Assembly: GCF_014334735.1 (NCBI RefSeq)
Contig: NZ_CP060587.1
Span: forward strand, 1,364,001-1,428,000
From: Aeromicrobium senzhongii
Lineage (GTDB): Bacteria > Actinomycetota > Actinomycetes > Propionibacteriales > Nocardioidaceae
DNA length: 64,000 nt
Direction: 5' to 3'
In this document: piece by piece, positions 1 through 8,542 of the stretch
Numbering within the stretch: the first letter of the stretch is position 1
Layout of the letters: each line of letters opens with the position of its first letter
Notes under the pieces: generated by a model
The model's database searches: none
What the model was told of the DNA's origin: nothing
Seen by the model: only the letters and a program-made list of their open reading frames with translations
Position numbers and translations under genes: made by a program

Positions 1-139
1 ACGGGACGACGGACTCCTGCGGCGCCGCGGCGTCGTCGTCACGGGCCACACCGGCTGCGAAGCCGCCCGTGACGCCGACGGCACCTGCTGCTCCGATCAG
101 CCCGAGGGCCGATCGACGCGACCACCGACCGCCGGTCAT
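1..139 (-). CDS. efeB: EfeB, Tat-exported DyP-type heme peroxidase (5' part only)
   Basis: Only the first 46 codons lie in the window; the rest runs off the left edge. The N-terminus has a twin-arginine signal (WSRRSALGLIGAAG) followed by a small, alanine/glycine-rich hydrophobic stretch, as expected for the periplasm-side heme peroxidase of EfeUOB. Its ATG overlaps the efeO stop in an ATGA junction, so translation is probably coupled. The assignment rests on the Tat signal and on position as third gene after efeU and efeO; the catalytic domain cannot be seen. In the family, EfeB is a dye-decolorising peroxidase that oxidises ferrous iron or acts on heme before uptake. Confidence 0.8.
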   Translation of the reverse strand, partial: MTGGRWSRRSALGLIGAAGAVGVTGGFAAGVARDDDAAAPQESVVP

Positions 140-1347
140 GACTTCGAGACGCCCAGGACCGTGTGGGTCAGCTGCGACAGGGGCTCGCTCAGGGCGTTGA
201 GCTGGGCACCGAGCTCGTTGCGCTGGGGCTGCTCGACCGTGTCGTACGAGACGAAGCCCTTCTCGTAGTCGCCGTGGGTCTTCAGCAGGGCGAACATGGC
301 CGCGAACTGACGGTCGAGGTCGCTGACCAGCTGCTTGCCCTCGGCGCCCTTGCCCACGGCGATCTCACGCACCGAGGTGTAGGCGACCTGGGCGCCCTCG
401 ACGTTCGCGTGGAAGTCGTACAGGTCGGTGTGGCTGAACTCGTCCTCCTCGCCGGGGAGCTTGCCGTCGGGGGCGGCGACCTCGTCCAACAGGCCGATGG
501 CCCCGTTGGTGATGTCGCCGATCGTCAGCACGAACTCGGGGGAGTGCACCTTGTCGTAGAGCGCCTGGATGTCGTTGACCAGTTGCGCCCCGAGCTCCTT
601 GCGGCCGGCGGTGTCGAGCGCGGTGATCTTCTCGTCGGGGTAGTTCTTCCTCGCCTCGTCGAGCCACAGGTCCATCTCGATGCGGTGGAACCCGGTGAAC
701 GGCAGGTTCTCGGCCTCGGCGCCGGGCTTGCGGTAGTCGATCTTGGGGTCGAGGTCGCCGAACTGCTCGGCCGTGGGCTCGATGCGCTCGTAGTTGATCC
801 GGGTGATCGGGAAGAGTCGGCGGGCCGTGTCGTCGTCACCGGAGGTGTACGCCGCGACGAAGTCCTCGACGTTCGCCACGAGCTCGCCGACCTGGTCCTT
901 CGTGTAGGCGGTGTACGAGGCGACGGCCGCGTCGATGGCTCGCTGGTCGTCCTGGTCGACCACGACGTCGTCACCGCTGACGGTGAACTTCGCGTTGCCG
1001 ACGCCATCGCCGACCATGCCGGGCTTGCACTCGGTGAAGTAGTCGCCGGGCTGGGCCTGGACCGTGAGGCCGCGCGAGGTGCCCGGCGCGATGTTCTCGA
1101 CCTCGCCGATGATCCGCAGCTTGTCGCTGTCGAGCAGGTAGAACTCGGTGACCTTGTCGCCCTCGTTGGTGACGTCGAAGGTGATGGTGCCGCTGTCGGC
1201 CTTCGTCGCCGAGACCTCACAGCCGTCGGCGGTGCTCGTGACCTTGATGGCGTCGTCGGACGAGTCGGAGTTCTTCACGCAGGCGCTCAGGGCGAGCGCG
1301 CCCGTCAGGGCGACGGCCAGCACGGCGCAGCGGGGACGACGATTCAT
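136..1347 (-). CDS. efeO: EfeO, iron-binding imelysin-family (M75) lipoprotein
   Basis: The protein has 403 residues. A lipoprotein signal ends in LSAC with the lipidated Cys at residue 23. A cupredoxin-like domain of about 100 residues follows, then a helical imelysin/M75 domain that carries the family metal-binding motif HRIE (H221, E224). The start is the ATG at 1345-1347, which overlaps the efeU stop by four bases. A much longer open frame continues upstream across efeU, but there it is only a shadow. EfeO is the extracytoplasmic iron-binding component that passes Fe to the EfeU permease. Length and domain order match the two-domain EfeO type. Expression is probably iron-repressed through the box upstream of efeU. 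Confidence 0.93.
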   Translation of the reverse strand: MNRRPRCAVLAVALTGALALSACVKNSDSSDDAIKVTSTADGCEVSATKADSGTITFDVTNEGDKVTEFYLLDSDKLRIIGEVENIAPGTSRGLTVQAQPGDYFTECKPGMVGDGVGNAKFTVSGDDVVVDQDDQRAIDAAVASYTAYTKDQVGELVANVEDFVAAYTSGDDDTARRLFPITRINYERIEPTAEQFGDLDPKIDYRKPGAEAENLPFTGFHRIEMDLWLDEARKNYPDEKITALDTAGRKELGAQLVNDIQALYDKVHSPEFVLTIGDITNGAIGLLDEVAAPDGKLPGEEDEFSHTDLYDFHANVEGAQVAYTSVREIAVGKGAEGKQLVSDLDRQFAAMFALLKTHGDYEKGFVSYDTVEQPQRNELGAQLNALSEPLSQLTHTVLGVSKS

Positions 1348-2198
1348 GCACGGGTTCCTTCGGTGGTGGTGGCGGGCTGCCTCGGCTTGCGGACGACGCG
1401 CGCGTACGCGGCGCCGACGACCGCCAGGTAGGTCGCCCACGCGGCGAGTTCGAGCTTGGTCATGTCGGGGGAGAAGCCGATCGTTCCCTTGAGCAGGGCG
1501 GCGGGCAGGCCCGACGGGTCGATGGTGTCGCTCAGCTGGAACGCCCACGCGGAGGCGCCCTGGGTCCACGGTCCGGGCAGGACGCCGGCCTCCTGCAGGT
1601 CGTGGACGCCGTAGGCGAGGATGCCCGCTGCGACGACGATCAGCAGGGCGCCGGTCCAGGTGAAGAACGTGGCGAGGTTGATCCGCACGATGCCCCGGTA
1701 GATGAGCCAACCGATGCAGACGGCGGTCAGCAGTCCGAGTACCGCGCCGACCCAGGCCAGGGGAGCGTCGCCGCTCGAGCGGACGGCGCTCCACAGGAAC
1801 AGGGCCGTCTCGAGTCCTTCGCGGGCGACCGCGACGAAGCCGACGGCCACGAGTCCCCAGCCGGGCCCGTCGAGCCGCGCGTCGATCTGGTGCTCGAGCT
1901 CGCGCTTGAGCCCTCGGGCCGTGCGCGCCATCCAGAAGATCATCCAGGTGACCAGCGCGACGGCCAGGATCGACAGGGTGCCCCCGATGATCTCCTGCGC
2001 CTCGAACGTCAGCCCGTAGGTGCCGAACGTCAACAGGGCGCCCAGCCCCAGGGAGAGGGCGACCGCGATCACCACGCCGGCCCAGATCCGGGGCACGACG
2101 TCGTCGCGACCGATCTTGCGGACGTAGGCGATGAGGATGCCGACCACGAGGGAGGCCTCGAGGCCCTCGCGCAGGCCGATCAGGAACGTGCCGAGCAT
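1344..2198 (-). CDS. efeU: EfeU, FTR1-family ferrous/ferric iron permease
   Basis: The 284-residue polytopic membrane protein carries two copies of the REGLE iron-coordination motif, at residues 10-14 and 126-130, each in a hydrophobic helix. This is the hallmark of FTR1/EfeU permeases. About seven transmembrane segments can be seen. It is the first gene of efeUOB and is coupled to efeO by a four-base ATGA overlap. A G-rich ribosome binding site (GGGGGG) precedes the ATG. A DtxR/IdeR-like operator 24 bp upstream of the start suggests repression when iron is plentiful. Length, motifs and neighbours all agree, so the assignment is secure. Confidence 0.95.
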   Translation of the reverse strand: MLGTFLIGLREGLEASLVVGILIAYVRKIGRDDVVPRIWAGVVIAVALSLGLGALLTFGTYGLTFEAQEIIGGTLSILAVALVTWMIFWMARTARGLKRELEHQIDARLDGPGWGLVAVGFVAVAREGLETALFLWSAVRSSGDAPLAWVGAVLGLLTAVCIGWLIYRGIVRINLATFFTWTGALLIVVAAGILAYGVHDLQEAGVLPGPWTQGASAWAFQLSDTIDPSGLPAALLKGTIGFSPDMTKLELAAWATYLAVVGAAYARVVRKPRQPATTTEGTRA

Positions 2199-2221
2199 GA
2201 TCCCCCCGTCGGACGCCGAAG

Positions 2222-2240
2222 TTAGGCGAGCCTCAGCAAA
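2222..2240 (-). promoter_or_regulatory. Putative DtxR/IdeR iron box for efeUOB
   Basis: On the plus strand the site reads TTAGGCGAGCCTCAGCAAA. It matches the 19-bp DtxR/IdeR consensus TWAGGTTAGSCTAACCTWA at 14 of 19 positions by eye, including the TTAGG half-site and the central AGCCT. It overlaps a possible -10 hexamer for efeU (TAACTT, read on the minus strand at 2224-2219), a good place for repression. The match is by eye only; no repressor gene is in the window. Confidence 0.55.
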
Positions 2241-2320
2241 CGTACATCAGCCCGGGGGTTGCGGGGAACCACTGACGGGACCTCCGCAGGTGCCCACTTC
2301 GTCGTCCGGACACCGCGCGG

Positions 2321-2677
2321 TCAGCGAGCCGGAGGTGCTTGGTCGACCTCCGTCCAGACCTCGGTCATCTCGCTGACCCGGTCACCGCGTGCGGTGATGA
2401 ACGTCGCCACCTCGAAGTGCGCCAGCTCGCCGTCGTGGCGGCCCGTCACGTGGCACCGGGCGACCGCCCGGTCGTCGGAGGCGACGACGTCCTCGATGGT
2501 CAGGTGGTCGAATCCCGGGTATTCCGCGTTCAGTCGGATCCAGCCCTGACGATCGAAGGTCTCGCCGGTGTGCACGTAGCGACACGCGAAGTCCTCGTGC
2601 AGCAGCGGCTCGAGGTCGGACCAGGCCTGCGTGTCGATGGCCCGACACAGGCGGGTCAGCAGCTCTTCGGCGCTCAT
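2321..2677 (-). CDS. SnoaL/NTF2-like small protein
   Basis: The 118-residue soluble protein has the cone-shaped NTF2/SnoaL-like fold pattern: an N-terminal helix pair, then a tryptophan-rich region (WSDLEPLLHEDF), then strand-rich sequence carrying VTGRHDG and a final EMTEVWTEVDQ strand. Such proteins act as small isomerases, hydrolases or ligand-binding modules, and the substrate cannot be inferred. It is monocistronic, between the divergent-looking efe promoter region and the hydrolase gene at 2865. No SD is obvious; the ATG at 2675-2677 is the only sensible start. The fold is moderately sure and the function unknown. Confidence 0.7.
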   Translation of the reverse strand: MSAEELLTRLCRAIDTQAWSDLEPLLHEDFACRYVHTGETFDRQGWIRLNAEYPGFDHLTIEDVVASDDRAVARCHVTGRHDGELAHFEVATFITARGDRVSEMTEVWTEVDQAPPAR

Positions 2678-2864
2678 GGCGCCAAACTAGCGTTTCCGGG
2701 TCCGGACCATGGCGCACTCCGCAGGCCCCGCACTAGAGTCACGATCAGACGCCGGTGTGCGCAATGACGCGGACACCAGAAGAGGTCACCGGGTATCCCG
2801 GGGCTGCGGTCCTCCCGGCTCGATCACGAGCCCCGCTTCACCCCGCGCCGCCGAAGGGCCCGCC

Positions 2865-3683
2865 ATGAACGACCTCCACCACCCCGCCACCGTCGTCCTG
2901 GTCCACGGACTGTGGATGACCCCCCGCAGTTGGGACCACTGGAAGACCTACTACGAGAGCCAGGGCCTACGCGTCCTGACTCCCGCCTATCCCGGATTGG
3001 AGATCGAGGTCGAGGCCCTGCGCCAGGCTCCGCAGGTCATCGCGGACCTGACGGTGCCGGAGACCGTCGATCACTTGGCCGAGGTGATCGGCCGGCTCGA
3101 CGAGCCGCCGATCATCATGGGTCACTCCTTCGGTGGCACCCTGACGCAGCTGCTGCTGGCGCGCGGCCTCGGGGCGGCGGGTGTGGCCATCAACTCCGCG
3201 CCGACGGAGGGCGTACGCGTCAGCCCGCCGTCGCAGGTGAAGGCCCTCCTGCCGGCGCTGAGCCACCCGGCCACCCGCAAGCGCGCCTTCGGCTTCACGC
3301 CCGAGCAGTTCCACTACGCCTTCACCAACACCCTGACCGAAGAGCAGTCGCGCGAGGTGTGGGACACGTTCCACATCCCCGCTCCGGGCCACTGGATCTG
3401 GGAGTACGGGCTGATCGCGAACTTCAAGCCCGGTCACCAGGAGACGTGGGTGGACTACTCCGCCGATCGGGCGCCGCTGCTGTTCATCGCCGGGGGCAGC
3501 GACCACATCATGCCGCCCGCGGTGAACCGATCGAACGCGCGTCGCTACCGCCGGTCACCGGCCGTCACCGCGTACATCGAGCTCGAGGGCCGTGACCACT
3601 GGACGTGCGCGGCACCCGGCTGGGAGGCGGTCGCCGACCGGGCCCTCGCGTGGGCGCTGCGCACCAGTGGCGCCCGTGCGTGA
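2865..3683 (+). CDS. Alpha/beta hydrolase
   Basis: The 272-residue protein has an oxyanion-hole motif near the N-terminus (LVHGLW) and the nucleophile elbow GHSFGG with S88. The remaining triad residues are probably D213 (GGSDH) and H245 (GRDHW). The open frame extends upstream to 2709, but that extension lacks protein-like composition and the HG motif sits close to the ATG at 2865, so that start was chosen. It resembles the non-heme haloperoxidase/esterase branch of alpha/beta hydrolases. No signal peptide is seen, so it should be cytoplasmic. The substrate is unknown. Confidence 0.85.
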   Translation: MNDLHHPATVVLVHGLWMTPRSWDHWKTYYESQGLRVLTPAYPGLEIEVEALRQAPQVIADLTVPETVDHLAEVIGRLDEPPIIMGHSFGGTLTQLLLARGLGAAGVAINSAPTEGVRVSPPSQVKALLPALSHPATRKRAFGFTPEQFHYAFTNTLTEEQSREVWDTFHIPAPGHWIWEYGLIANFKPGHQETWVDYSADRAPLLFIAGGSDHIMPPAVNRSNARRYRRSPAVTAYIELEGRDHWTCAAPGWEAVADRALAWALRTSGARA

Positions 3684-3714
3684 CCTCCGACTGTCCAAGT
3701 GCGCTCCGGAGGCT

Positions 3715-3720
3715 TAATGT
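3715..3720 (+). promoter_or_regulatory. Putative -10 for the M6 protease gene
   Basis: TAATGT, with CTGTCC 18 bp upstream as a weak -35, gives a 5' leader of roughly 60 nt before the GTG at 3790. Recognised by eye only. Confidence 0.35.
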
Positions 3721-3789
3721 CGTAAATCACACAGGAGAGCCGCGACGCCCCCCGGCCGGATTCCCCTTTCTCTCGAAAGGAATGTCCAC

Positions 3790-6219
3790 GTGAGAATCAC
3801 GCATGCCGGGGTCAGCCTGGCTTTGATGGCGGGAGCCGGCCTGATCGCCGTCCCGACGGCTTCGGCCGCACCTGCCGGGCCCACAGGCCCCGGAGGAGAA
3901 CCACAGGGGGCCACCCCCGCCCACGTTCTGCCCAACCCGAAGGCAGAGAAGCAGGTCGCACTGCGGCAGGAGGCCTGGGCCAAGGTGCTCAGCGGGGAGG
4001 CGACTCCCCAGACGATCAAGGGCAACGAGGTGCTGAAGGTCGGGCGCGAGCCAGCGGCCGCCAGCCCGAACGCCCGGCGCCAGGCCACCGCGGACGAGAC
4101 GCAGGACCAGTACGTCGAGCTCTCCAACGAGCGCACCGACAAGGTCTTCGTCCTGCTGGTGGAGTTCGGTGACCAGCGTCATCCGAACTTCCCCGACCGC
4201 GACACCGCGCCGAGCATCGTCGGACCGAGCCGCTTCGACGGACCTCGGTTCAACGAGATCCCGAAGCCCGGCCCGGACGACAACCGGACCCAGTGGCGCA
4301 AGAACTACACGAAGAACTACTTCAAGAACCTCTACTTCGGAGAGGGTGACGGCGTCGAGTCGCTCAAGACGTACTACGAGCGTCAGTCGTCGGGTCGGTA
4401 CAGCGTCGAGGGCATGGTCACCAACTTCACGCGGGTGCCCTACAACCAGGCGCGCTACGGCCGCAGTGACGGCTACCCGTGCGGATCCAACGTGTGCAGC
4501 AACACCTGGAACCTGGTCTCGGACGGCATGACCCAGTGGGTCGCCGACCAGAAGGCGGCGGGCAGGACCGACGCGCAGATCCGCCGGACGGTGGCGCAGT
4601 ACGACATCCGCGACCGCTACGACTTCGACGGTGACGGCAACTTCGACGAGCCCGACGGCTACATCGACCGCTTCCAGATCATCCACTCCGGCGGCGACCA
4701 GGCCGACAGTGACCCGATCTACGGCGAGGACGCCATCTGGAGTCACCGCTGGAAGGCGTTCCAGAACGGTGACGGCGTGTTCGGCCCCGAGGGCAACCTC
4801 GACGGTGGTGCGCAGATCGGCGACACCGGCCTCTGGGTCGCGGACTACACGATCCAGCCCGAGAACGGCGGCCTGTCGGTCGTCGCTCACGAGTACGGTC
4901 ACGACCTCGGTCTGCCCGACCACTACGACACCTCGGCGTCGGGTGACAACCCGGTGAACTGGTGGACGCTGATGGCACAGAGCCGCGTGTCCGACACAGG
5001 CGACCAGGGGCTCGGCACCCGTGCCGCGGACCTGGGCGTCTGGGACAAGCTGCAACTGGGGTGGCTCGACTACGAGACGGTGGTCGCCGGCCAGACCCGG
5101 ACGATCGACCTCGGCCCGCACGAGTACAACTCCGAGGACGCCCAAGGTGTCGCCGTCGTGCTGCCGGACAAGCAGACCGTCACGCCGTTGCCCACGCCGC
5201 CGCAGGGCAGCAGGCAGTGGTGGTCCGGTCAGGGCGACGACTACGAGTCCTCCATGTCCCGTGCCGACATCGCGGTGCCGGCCGGTGGCGCGACGTTGAG
5301 CCTGCGGACGCAGTTCAACATCGAGGAGGACTACGACTACGCGTGGTTCGAGGTCGAGGCTCCCGCCGGAAGCGGGAACTGGGTCCAGCTGCCCACGGCG
5401 GCCATCGACCCTGATGCCGAGGCCGATGCCGACGAGGTCGCGATCGACGGTGTCAGCAACGGTTACGCCTCCGTGTCCTACGACCTGGCGCCCTATGCCG
5501 GCCAGACCATCGGCTTCCGGGCTCGGTACCGGACGGACGGTGCGGTGCAGGGTCAGGATCCCGATCTGGGCTGGTCGGGTCTGTTCGTGGACGACATCCG
5601 GGTCACCGCCGGTGGCACGGTCGTCTTCTCCGACGGCGCCGAGACCTCACCCAACGGGTGGACGCTCGACGGGTTCAGGTCGGTGGGCGCCAGCATCACT
5701 GCCGCCACCGACCAGTTCTACCTCGCGAGCAACCGCGCGTACGTGTCCTACGACAAGTACCTGCGGACCGGGCCGTACCACTTCGGGTTCCCGGACCGGC
5801 CGAACTTCGCGGAGAAGTTCCCGTACCAGAACGGCCTGCTGGTGAACTACTGGGACGCGTCGTACACCGACAACAACACCAGCCAGCACCCCGGTGCGGG
5901 CCTGGTGCTGCCGGTGGACGCCAACCCGCAGGTGCTCTACAACCTGCAGGGTCAGCCGTGGCGCGGACGGATCCAGACGTACGACGCACCGTTCGGTCTG
6001 GAGAAGTCGGACTCGTTCTACCTGACGGCCGACGGTCGCCGGAGCTACATCCGTGGAGCGGCGGCCAAGCCGCTGTTCGACGACTCCGACCCGAACCGGT
6101 ACTTCAAGCCGTTCGCGGACGCGGGTCAGCCGCGCACGGGTGTGAAGGTCGCCGGAGCGGGGGTGAAGATCCGGGTGCTCGAGCAGTACGGCACCTCGAT
6201 GCGGATCCGGGTGCAGTGA
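3790..6219 (+). CDS. Secreted immune inhibitor A-like metalloprotease (peptidase M6)
   Basis: The 809-residue exported zinc protease begins with a Sec signal peptide (residues 1-26, ending TASAA). A propeptide-like segment follows. The catalytic domain carries HEYGHDLGLPDHYD, with H367 and H371 as zinc ligands, E368 as the general base, and the Asp of GLPD as probable third ligand, as in M6 peptidases. The C-terminal half has acidic, aromatic beta-sandwich sequence typical of the InhA accessory (MAM-like) domain. The start is GTG with GAAAGGA eight bases upstream. It is monocistronic and ended by a strong hairpin. InhA-type enzymes degrade extracellular proteins; the actual substrate here is unknown. 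Confidence 0.92.
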   Translation: MRITHAGVSLALMAGAGLIAVPTASAAPAGPTGPGGEPQGATPAHVLPNPKAEKQVALRQEAWAKVLSGEATPQTIKGNEVLKVGREPAAASPNARRQATADETQDQYVELSNERTDKVFVLLVEFGDQRHPNFPDRDTAPSIVGPSRFDGPRFNEIPKPGPDDNRTQWRKNYTKNYFKNLYFGEGDGVESLKTYYERQSSGRYSVEGMVTNFTRVPYNQARYGRSDGYPCGSNVCSNTWNLVSDGMTQWVADQKAAGRTDAQIRRTVAQYDIRDRYDFDGDGNFDEPDGYIDRFQIIHSGGDQADSDPIYGEDAIWSHRWKAFQNGDGVFGPEGNLDGGAQIGDTGLWVADYTIQPENGGLSVVAHEYGHDLGLPDHYDTSASGDNPVNWWTLMAQSRVSDTGDQGLGTRAADLGVWDKLQLGWLDYETVVAGQTRTIDLGPHEYNSEDAQGVAVVLPDKQTVTPLPTPPQGSRQWWSGQGDDYESSMSRADIAVPAGGATLSLRTQFNIEEDYDYAWFEVEAPAGSGNWVQLPTAAIDPDAEADADEVAIDGVSNGYASVSYDLAPYAGQTIGFRARYRTDGAVQGQDPDLGWSGLFVDDIRVTAGGTVVFSDGAETSPNGWTLDGFRSVGASITAATDQFYLASNRAYVSYDKYLRTGPYHFGFPDRPNFAEKFPYQNGLLVNYWDASYTDNNTSQHPGAGLVLPVDANPQVLYNLQGQPWRGRIQTYDAPFGLEKSDSFYLTADGRRSYIRGAAAKPLFDDSDPNRYFKPFADAGQPRTGVKVAGAGVKIRVLEQYGTSMRIRVQ

Positions 6220-6244
6220 CCCGCACAGATCACTGAGGAGACGG

Positions 6245-6276
6245 CCGGTGCCGGGGGCTTTCACCCCCGGCACCGG
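6245..6276. terminator. Bidirectional hairpin terminator
   Basis: A perfect 13-bp inverted repeat (CCGGTGCCGGGGG and its complement) encloses a 6-nt loop. It lies in the 71-bp gap between the convergent M6 protease and DUF1269-like genes. There is no T-run, as is common for actinobacterial terminators. Confidence 0.8.
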
Positions 6277-6290
6277 TCGTTCCGCGTCCG

Positions 6291-6806
6291 TCAGTGCGTG
6301 ACGGCTTCGAAGACCTTCTCGTCGCCCTCGTTCACGGCCTTCACGACGGCGTCGTAGTCGCCCTTGTCGATGGCCTTGTCGATCTTCTTGGCCGCCTTCT
6401 TGACCGCCTTGTCGACGCGGTCCAGGTAGAGGTCGTCGACGACGGCCACCAACGCCGAGGAGCCCGGCGGCAGCCATTCCTCGGCGTCCACGCCGATCTT
6501 CTTCTCCTCATGTCGCTTCGCGATGGCGCCCGCGCCGGCGCCGATGGCGGCACCGATCACGCCGGACAGCAGCAGGTGCGGCGCGAAGAGCCCGACCACG
6601 AGGCCGCCGACGGCGCCGACGGTGGTGCCCGCGGCGACCACGCGGCCGCCGTGTTCCTCGACCTTCGTCTGCCCCGACGCGTCGCGCGACAGCACGACGC
6701 CGGCCACGACCAGGTCGTCGGTGTCCTTGATCGCCTCGAAGTCGTCGGCTGCGGATGCGGTGTCGTCGTACGTCGCGACGAACAGGGTGTAGTTGTGCTC
6801 TGACAT
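6291..6806 (-). CDS. DUF1269-like membrane-associated protein
   Basis: The protein has 171 residues. An N-terminal beta-alpha region (LFVATYDD and following) precedes a glycine/alanine-rich hydrophobic hairpin at about residues 60-95 that could insert in or lie on the membrane. A charged, lysine-rich C-terminal tail follows (repeated KAVKKAAKK-type segments). This resembles the DUF1269 group of stress-associated actinobacterial proteins of unknown function. The start is the ATG at 6804-6806; a longer upstream frame is non-coding in character. It is convergent with the M6 protease and shares its terminator. Confidence 0.7.
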   Translation of the reverse strand: MSEHNYTLFVATYDDTASAADDFEAIKDTDDLVVAGVVLSRDASGQTKVEEHGGRVVAAGTTVGAVGGLVVGLFAPHLLLSGVIGAAIGAGAGAIAKRHEEKKIGVDAEEWLPPGSSALVAVVDDLYLDRVDKAVKKAAKKIDKAIDKGDYDAVVKAVNEGDEKVFEAVTH

Positions 6807-7108
6807 GCTGGGCCCCCATGGGCGGTGGACGTCTGTTGGACCACCTCGAGATGTCGACCGGGCGGCTGCTCGGCCGATGAGATCGACGGAGGAGCGCCGT
6901 GCCGATGTGAGGTCAGCCAGACCATCCGCCTCCTTCGACGGTAAGTCGGGTGATGGGCTGCCGCCTCCCCGCCGCAGCGCCCACAGGATCGGGGTGAAGC
7001 CGGCCAGCGTGCGCCCTGGCCCTGGCCGAGCTGGGGGAGAGACGAGCGCTTCGCGAAGCTCGGGCCGATTCCTGGTGGGATGCTCGCGCGCAGGGGATGA
7101 TGGCGCGC
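6807..7108. other. Intergenic region with no recognised gene
   Basis: These 302 bp lie between the divergent DUF1269-like and oxidoreductase genes. They should hold both promoters. A GATGAT hexamer at 7096-7101 could be a -10 for the oxidoreductase. The open frames here look like GC-rich shadows, and no tRNA or riboswitch was recognised. Confidence 0.5.
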
Positions 7109-8062
7109 ATGAGAGCTGCGGTGTACGACCGGTACGGCGGACCGGATCAGCTCCAGGTGCAGGACGTGCCCGTGCCGTCTCCATCGTCGGACCAGGTGCT
7201 CGTCCGGGTCGAGGCGACATCGGTGAACCTGAGCGACTGGGAGTGCCTCACGGGTTCGCCGATCTATGCGCGGCTCGGTGGCCTGCGCCGTCCGGCGCGC
7301 AGGACACTCGGGTCGGACATCGCCGGTGTCGTCGAGCGGGTGGGCGAGAGCGTGACCCGCTTCCGGCCCGGGGATCAGGTGTACGGCGACAACCTGGCGC
7401 TCAAGGGCGGCTTCGCCGAGTACGCAGTCGCCCCGGAGTCCGCGCTGGCCCAGGTGCCGGACGGCCTCGGCTTCGCGGAGGCGTCCACGATCCCGCAGGC
7501 CGGTGCCATCGCCTGGCAGGGCACCGAGAAGGTGGGACCCGGTGCGCGGGTGCTGATCAACGGAGCCGGAGGCGGGTCGGGCTCGTTCGCGATCCAGCTC
7601 GCGAAGCGGCGCGGTGCCCACGTCACGGCCGTCGACCACGGGACGAAACAGGAGTTCATGCGCTCGCTGGGCGCCGACGAGGTCATCGACTACGAGCACG
7701 AGGACTTCACCCGGACGTCCCAGCCCTACGACGTCGTCCTCGATCTGGTCGCCCATCGGTCGCCGCTGGCGTACCGCCGCGCGCTCTCACGCGGTGGGAC
7801 CTACCGCTGCGTGGGCGGCTCGGTGGGCACGCTCCTGGGCGTGCTCACCGTCGGCGCGGTGGCCGGTGCGGTCACCGGCCGTTCCCTCGGCGTCCTCGCC
7901 GTCAAGCAGGGACCCGCCTTCTTCGAGCCGATCAGCGCACTCGTGGCAAGCGGTGAACTGAACACCCACACCGAACGGGTCTTCTCCCTCGAGCAGGTCG
8001 CGGACGCCCTGGCCCACGTCGGCGAGGGGCGTGCCCGAGGCAAGGTCGTCGTCGTGCCGTGA
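7109..8062 (+). CDS. Zinc-independent MDR-family NAD(P)-dependent oxidoreductase
   Basis: The 317-residue medium-chain dehydrogenase/reductase is of the quinone oxidoreductase/enoyl reductase type. The N-terminal GroES-like half lacks the catalytic and structural zinc cysteines. The Rossmann half has the nucleotide motif INGAGGGSG followed by the conserved helix. The most likely start is the ATG at 7109 (MRAAVYDRYGG), seven bases after a GATGAT -10-like hexamer; ATGs at 7097 and 7100 are in frame but would add unusual residues. The substrate is unknown. The GNAT gene follows at once, so the two may be co-transcribed. Confidence 0.85.
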   Translation: MRAAVYDRYGGPDQLQVQDVPVPSPSSDQVLVRVEATSVNLSDWECLTGSPIYARLGGLRRPARRTLGSDIAGVVERVGESVTRFRPGDQVYGDNLALKGGFAEYAVAPESALAQVPDGLGFAEASTIPQAGAIAWQGTEKVGPGARVLINGAGGGSGSFAIQLAKRRGAHVTAVDHGTKQEFMRSLGADEVIDYEHEDFTRTSQPYDVVLDLVAHRSPLAYRRALSRGGTYRCVGGSVGTLLGVLTVGAVAGAVTGRSLGVLAVKQGPAFFEPISALVASGELNTHTERVFSLEQVADALAHVGEGRARGKVVVVP

Positions 8063-8082
8063 GCTCCGGGGACAATGGGCGC

Positions 8083-8538
8083 ATGGTTGTCCTGACTCCC
8101 GCCAACGCAGACAACTGGCGCGCCATCGCTCGCGTCCGAGCCGCGGCGGGACAGCGCGAGTGGGTGGCCGACTCGACGTACTACCTGTGCCTGTCGGCGT
8201 ACGGCGACCTGTGGCGCTCCTACGCCGTCGAAGCCGACGGCGCGACTGTCGGACACGTGATGTGGGCCGTGGACCCCGATGACGGCAGCCACTGGATCGG
8301 CGGCCTCGTCATCGACTCCGAGCACCAGCGCCGTGGCCTGGGTCGAGCGACCGTTCAGGCGCTGCTCGATCTGTGGGAGCGCGAGGAGCCGTCCCTGTCC
8401 GGTACCCCGTACCGGGAGGCCGCCCTGTCCGTGTCGCCGGACAATCAGGCCGCGATCGGTCTGTACCGGTCGCTCGGGTTCGTGGAGACTGGCGAGATGG
8501 AGGACGACGAGATCGTGCTGCGCCGGCCGCGGGCCTGA
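8083..8538 (+). CDS. GNAT-family N-acetyltransferase
   Basis: The protein has 151 residues. The acetyl-CoA-binding motif is visible as a GLVIDSEHQRRGLGRA stretch (the R-x-x-G-x-G/A pyrophosphate loop), followed by NQAAIGLYRSLGF, the conserved motif B. A GTG at 8059 overlapping the previous stop is in frame. The ATG at 8083 fits better, because a GACAAT hexamer lies six bases upstream, as for the leaderless genes elsewhere in this window. The acceptor substrate is unknown; family members modify small amines or protein N-termini. Confidence 0.82.
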   Translation: MVVLTPANADNWRAIARVRAAAGQREWVADSTYYLCLSAYGDLWRSYAVEADGATVGHVMWAVDPDDGSHWIGGLVIDSEHQRRGLGRATVQALLDLWEREEPSLSGTPYREAALSVSPDNQAAIGLYRSLGFVETGEMEDDEIVLRRPRA

Positions 8539-8542
8539 CGCG

